Of a DNA stretch of 18,114 bases, positions 15,055-18,114 are shown one piece after another. Both the position numbers and the translations under genes were made by a program. This DNA comes from Paracoccaceae bacterium (GTDB taxonomy: Bacteria > Pseudomonadota > Alphaproteobacteria > Rhodobacterales > Rhodobacteraceae): contig JALSRF010000125.1 in the NCBI GenBank assembly GCA_026984895.1, positions 1 through 18,114 on the forward strand. Direction: 5' to 3'. Every line of letters starts with the position of its first letter. Positions within the stretch are counted from its first letter, which is position 1. Below the pieces are notes generated by a model. That model searched no databases. It had not been told where the DNA came from and saw nothing but the letters and a program-made list of their open reading frames with translations.

Positions 15055-15951
15055 ATGGCAGACTCGAAACATGCAAAACGCGGCCTTGGTCGCGGTCTTT
15101 CCGCCCTGATGGCCGATGTGCGCCCCACCACTGATGACGCCGGGTCCGCAAAAGCGGCCGACAAGGGGCCGGTAACCGCCGTTCCCATCGAAAATCTCTA
15201 CCCGAACCCGGATCAGCCACGCCGGAAATTCGGTCCCGAACAGTTGGAGGAACTGGCCGCTTCAATCCGTGAAAAGGGCATCCTCCAGCCGCTTATCGTC
15301 AGAAAACATCCCGAGAAATCAAATGCTTATGAAATCATAGCAGGGGAGCGTCGCTGGCGTGCGGCGCAAAAGGCGCAGCTGCATGAACTGCCTGTCATCG
15401 TGCGCGACTTCACCGATGACGAAGTTCTGGAAATCGCCATAATCGAGAATGTGCAACGTGCAGACCTGAACCCCGTGGAAGAGGCCGCAGGCTATCGTCA
15501 GCTCATGGAACGCTTCGGTCACACCCAGGAGAAGCTCGCCGAAGCGCTTTCGAAAAGCCGCAGCCACATTGCCAACCTGATGCGCCTGCTTCAGCTGCCC
15601 GAAGGGGTTCTGGACCTGCTGCGCGAAGGCCGGATTACCGCCGGGCACGCACGGGCACTGATCACCGCCGAAGATCCGTCGGCCCTGGCGGCCGAAGTCG
15701 TTCGCCGCGGCCTGTCGGTGCGCGAGACCGAAAAGCTGGTCAAGGCCCCGAAAAAGGCCGCGAAAAAAACCGGATCAAGGCGGCCCGAAAAGGACGCCGA
15801 CACGCGGATACTCGAACAGGACCTTTCTGCCAATATACGCATGATGGTCACCATAGACCACCAGGCGGACGGCACCGGGCAGATGGTGATCCGCTACAAG
15901 AACATGGACGAACTGGACCAATTGTGCCAGCTCCTTTCGACAACGCGGTGA
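15055..15951 (+). CDS. parB: Chromosome-partitioning protein ParB (Spo0J)
   Basis: ParB binds parS, hydrolyses CTP and slides onto flanking DNA to build the partition complex that ParA moves. The 298-residue protein begins with KRGLGRGLSALM (8-19), the basic ParA-activating segment. The CTP-binding domain follows, with GILQPLIVR (75-83), GERRWR (97-102) and ENVQR (131-135). The helix-turn-helix region is at about 156-181 (HTQEKLAEALSKSRSHIANL), followed by GRITAGHARAL (192-202). A Lys/Ala linker leads to the C-terminal dimerisation domain (about 250-298). ATG 15055 has an ideal AGGAGG at 15043-15048, six bases upstream, the strongest ribosome-binding site in the window. Its targets are the two parS sites 1.4 and 3.3 kb upstream. 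It converges with hemW, only 6 bp between the stops. Confidence 0.97.
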   Translation: MADSKHAKRGLGRGLSALMADVRPTTDDAGSAKAADKGPVTAVPIENLYPNPDQPRRKFGPEQLEELAASIREKGILQPLIVRKHPEKSNAYEIIAGERRWRAAQKAQLHELPVIVRDFTDDEVLEIAIIENVQRADLNPVEEAAGYRQLMERFGHTQEKLAEALSKSRSHIANLMRLLQLPEGVLDLLREGRITAGHARALITAEDPSALAAEVVRRGLSVRETEKLVKAPKKAAKKTGSRRPEKDADTRILEQDLSANIRMMVTIDHQADGTGQMVIRYKNMDELDQLCQLLSTTR

Positions 15952-15957
15952 GCAAAC

Positions 15958-17157
15958 TCATACAGCCGAAAGCAACTTGCGCAGGACGGCATTCAGAACC
16001 GGCCGGCCCTTCGGCGTGGCGCACAGCTGACCGGAGGATCGGCGCACCATACCCAGATCGACAAGCTCGACGATCGGCTTTTCCAGGTCGTCAAGGCTGA
16101 TCCAGCGGCCAAGCCGGTCAAGTGAAATCCCTTCCGTGATCCGCATGCCCATCATCAGGTATTCGGTCGCGCGGTCGATATCCGACAACCTCTGGCACAG
16201 GTGTTCTCCCGAGCCGGCCTTTTCAACCCGATCAAGCCACCGGGCGGGATCCGGCGCGGCCTGCGTCGCGTGGCGGTTTTCACCGATCGTCAGCCGCCCA
16301 TGTGCACCGGGGCCAACCCCGGCATAGTCCCCGGCCCGCCAGTAGACGAGGTTGTGGCGCGATTCGCTTCCCCGGCGCGCATGGTTCGAAATCTCGTATG
16401 CCGGAAACCCCGCCTGTTCGCATATTTCCTGCGTTGCCAGATACATGTCCGCGGCAAGGTCCTCGTGCGGCAAACCGCGCAACCCGCCCTGCGCCAGGCG
16501 CCGGGCAAAGGCGGTGCCTTCCTCGATGGTCAGTTGATAAAGCGAAAGATGGTCTGCGGCCAGTTCCGTCGCCTGCATCAGTTCCTCCTGCCAGGCGGCA
16601 AGAGTCTGATCCTGGCGCGCATAGATCAGGTCCAGGTTTGCCCGGTCGAAAACCGTTCGTGCGGTCTCGAAAGCCTGCATGGCCTCCTTTGCCGTGTGCA
16701 TGCGCCCGAGCCTTGCCAGATCCCGGTCGTTCAGCGCCTGAACCCCGACCGAAACGCGGTTCACCCCGGCTTCGCGGAACGCACGAAACCTGTCGGCCTC
16801 GACCGAGGTCGGGTTGGCCTCAAGCGTGATTTCGATGCGGTTCGAAAATGCCCAGGTCTTGCGCGCGGTCCCGATGATCACATCAACCAGATCGGGAGCC
16901 ATCAGGCTGGGGGTTCCACCGCCCAGATAGATACTGTTCAGAACGCGGCCAGGCGCCTGTTCCCCGGCCCGCCGGATTTCCGCAACATAGGCCCGTTTCC
17001 AGCGCGCCAGGTCGATCTGGGCGCAAACATGGGAATTGAAGTCGCAATAGGGACATTTCGCAAGGCAGAAGGGCCAGTGAACATAAAGACCGAAACCCCC
17101 ATTGCGCCAATCCTCAGGCAAGGCAGCCCGCAACCAGCTTGGCAAAGGCATCGGCAC
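15958..17157 (-). CDS. hemW: HemW-type radical SAM protein (heme chaperone, formerly oxygen-independent coproporphyrinogen oxidase-like)
   Basis: HemW proteins bind heme and a 4Fe-4S cluster and are thought to insert heme into target enzymes such as respiratory proteins; they are often mislabelled HemN. The 399-residue frame has the radical-SAM cysteines C31, C35 and C38 in FCLAKCPYCDF, GGGTPS at 79-84, GVNRVSVGVQALND and YARQDQT, then a HemN-C-like tail. CPYCDF favours HemW over true HemN. The start is uncertain: ATG 17157 or 17151 gives an overlap of 44 or 38 bp with rdgB, while TTG 17121 (MPEDWRNGGFGLYVHW) would match the usual family N-terminus with an 8-bp overlap. None has a clear ribosome-binding site. 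The gene is the last of the rph-rdgB-hemW string. Confidence 0.92.
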   Translation of the reverse strand: MPMPLPSWLRAALPEDWRNGGFGLYVHWPFCLAKCPYCDFNSHVCAQIDLARWKRAYVAEIRRAGEQAPGRVLNSIYLGGGTPSLMAPDLVDVIIGTARKTWAFSNRIEITLEANPTSVEADRFRAFREAGVNRVSVGVQALNDRDLARLGRMHTAKEAMQAFETARTVFDRANLDLIYARQDQTLAAWQEELMQATELAADHLSLYQLTIEEGTAFARRLAQGGLRGLPHEDLAADMYLATQEICEQAGFPAYEISNHARRGSESRHNLVYWRAGDYAGVGPGAHGRLTIGENRHATQAAPDPARWLDRVEKAGSGEHLCQRLSDIDRATEYLMMGMRITEGISLDRLGRWISLDDLEKPIVELVDLGMVRRSSGQLCATPKGRPVLNAVLRKLLSAV

Positions 17158-17722
17158 GGTGACTCATGGCCGCCTTGCGCTCCGGGTCCATTTCGCCAAA
17201 GGTCCGGTTTTCGCCGCGAGGCAGGAAAACCGGATCGAAACCGAAGCCCCGTTCCCCGCGCATGGGCCAGACGATACGCCCCTCGACGGTGCCCTCGAAC
17301 AGTTCGTCATGGCCATCGGGCCAGGCCAGACACAGCGTGCAACGGAACCGGGCGGTGCGCGGTTCGGGCGCCGAAATCTCCTCCAGCATGTCCCACACCC
17401 GTTGCATGGCTCTGGAAAAATCACGGCCGTTTTCGGTCTGTGCCCAGTGCGCGGTCCGCACGCCCGGCTGTTTTCCCAGGGCATCGACCTCGATCCCGCT
17501 GTCGTCCGCAAGCGCCGGAAGGCCCGAGGCCCCGGCCGCGAACTGCGCCTTGATCCGGGCGTTGCCGGCAAAGGTCTCTTCGGTTTCCTCGGGCTCTTCC
17601 AGGCCAAGCTGTCCGGCGGAAACGGTTTCAATGCCAAAGGGGGCCAGCAGTTCGGACATTTCCACCAGCTTGCCCGCGTTATGGGTGGCGATGACCAGCT
17701 TCGGGTCGGTGAACCTGCGCAT
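17114..17722 (-). CDS. rdgB: dITP/XTP pyrophosphatase RdgB (Ham1 family)
   Basis: RdgB removes dITP, ITP and XTP from the nucleotide pool by hydrolysis to the monophosphate, preventing incorporation of damaged purines. The 202-residue protein has the family motifs THNAGK (13-18), the metal- and base-binding LADDSGIEVDAL (71-82), GFGFDPVF (159-166) and SHR (187-189). I chose ATG 17722 rather than an upstream in-frame start at 17779, because the latter would lie inside rph and adds a non-family N-terminus. The ATG follows the rph stop with one base between, and a GGTGG element lies just upstream. With DnaQ and Maf it makes three replication-fidelity enzymes in this neighbourhood. Confidence 0.95.
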   Translation of the reverse strand: MRRFTDPKLVIATHNAGKLVEMSELLAPFGIETVSAGQLGLEEPEETEETFAGNARIKAQFAAGASGLPALADDSGIEVDALGKQPGVRTAHWAQTENGRDFSRAMQRVWDMLEEISAPEPRTARFRCTLCLAWPDGHDELFEGTVEGRIVWPMRGERGFGFDPVFLPRGENRTFGEMDPERKAAMSHRADAFAKLVAGCLA

Positions 17723-17723
17723 C

Positions 17724-18113
17724 TCAGGCCACCGCCGCAGCCTGGGCAACCACAAGTTCGGCGATGCCTTTTTCGGCAAGATCCATCAGACGCGTCATCT
17801 GCGCGCGCGAAAAGGTCGATCCTTCCGCCGACATCTGAACCTCGATCAGGTCGTTTTCGCCGGTCATCACGAAGTTGCCGTCAACGCCGGCCTCGCTGTC
17901 CTCGGCATAATCCAGGTCAAGAACCGCCTGTCCCGCATAAATCCCGCAACTCACCGCGGCAACATGATCGACGATCGGATCGCTGGACACCTCACCGGCC
18001 TTGATCAGCTTGTCAACGGCCAGGCGCAGCGCGACCCAGCCCCCGGTGATCGCCGCGCAACGGGTGCCGCCGTCGGCCTGCAACACGTCGCAGTCCACGG
18101 TGATCTGCCGCTC
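17724..18113 (-). CDS. rph: Ribonuclease PH, N-terminal part outside the window
   Basis: RNase PH trims the 3' ends of tRNA precursors by phosphorolysis. Only the C-terminal 129 residues are visible. They begin ERQITVDCDVLQADGGTR, the phosphate- and metal-binding core of the family, continue with AAITGGWVALRLAVD, and include AVSCGIYAGQAVLDLDYAED and NFVMTGENDLIEVQMSAEG. The frame is open to the window edge, so the gene starts beyond position 18114. Its stop is followed after one base by the rdgB start, so rph, rdgB and hemW form one leftward transcription unit running toward parB. Confidence 0.95.
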   Translation of the reverse strand, partial: ERQITVDCDVLQADGGTRCAAITGGWVALRLAVDKLIKAGEVSSDPIVDHVAAVSCGIYAGQAVLDLDYAEDSEAGVDGNFVMTGENDLIEVQMSAEGSTFSRAQMTRLMDLAEKGIAELVVAQAAAVA

Positions 18114-18114
18114 G

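Overview
The window reads as the chromosomal replication-origin neighbourhood of an alphaproteobacterium, most likely a member of the Rhodobacterales (Roseobacter/Rhodobacter type). The evidence is the gene order (secB, dnaQ, coaE, aroE, maf | hemJ, rho, mnmE, mnmG, rsmG, parA, parB, then hemW, rdgB, rph), the roughly 60% GC content, and the protein wording. Almost every base is coding, most genes are universal housekeeping genes, and nothing looks mobile: no IS, prophage, CRISPR, tRNA or rRNA was found.

Layout, left to right. (1) At 3-1852, a 5'-truncated multi-membrane protein of unknown function runs into hslU on the + strand. (2) At 1856-4181, a tightly coupled minus-strand cluster holds a Tim44-domain protein, MltA and an Smr-domain protein. 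(3) At 4290-5337, fxsA and secB lie on +, followed by a 49-bp G-rich heptamer repeat. (4) At 5408-8139, the minus-strand string maf-aroE-coaE-dnaQ is joined by 4- or 8-bp overlaps. (5) At 8140-8560 is a 421-bp non-coding gap. It holds a 60-bp block that is only 23% GC and a cluster of four DnaA-box-like 9-mers, and it is the best candidate for oriC. (6) At 8561-15951 come hemJ, rho, mnmE, mnmG, rsmG, parA and parB, all on +. Two perfect 16-bp parS palindromes are embedded in the start regions of mnmG and rsmG. (7) At 15958 to the end, hemW, rdgB and the 3' part of rph lie on minus, convergent with parB.

Genes on both sides of the gap are transcribed away from it, and the + strand becomes strongly G-rich immediately to its right. 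Both fit bidirectional replication starting there. ParB would load on the parS sites 3.2 and 5.1 kb away and, with ParA, segregate the newly copied origins. DnaQ (proofreading), RdgB and Maf (cleaning of non-canonical nucleotides) form a genome-integrity theme. MnmE and MnmG act together on tRNA wobble uridines, and RsmG methylates 16S rRNA.

I found no clearly novel system. The points most worth a second look are the oriC candidate (no CtrA-type TTAA motifs and no GANTC sites, and no hemE beside it), the parS sites inside coding starts, the degenerate G4 motif of MnmE within a local AT-rich dip, and the heptamer repeat with a G-quadruplex pattern between secB and dnaQ.
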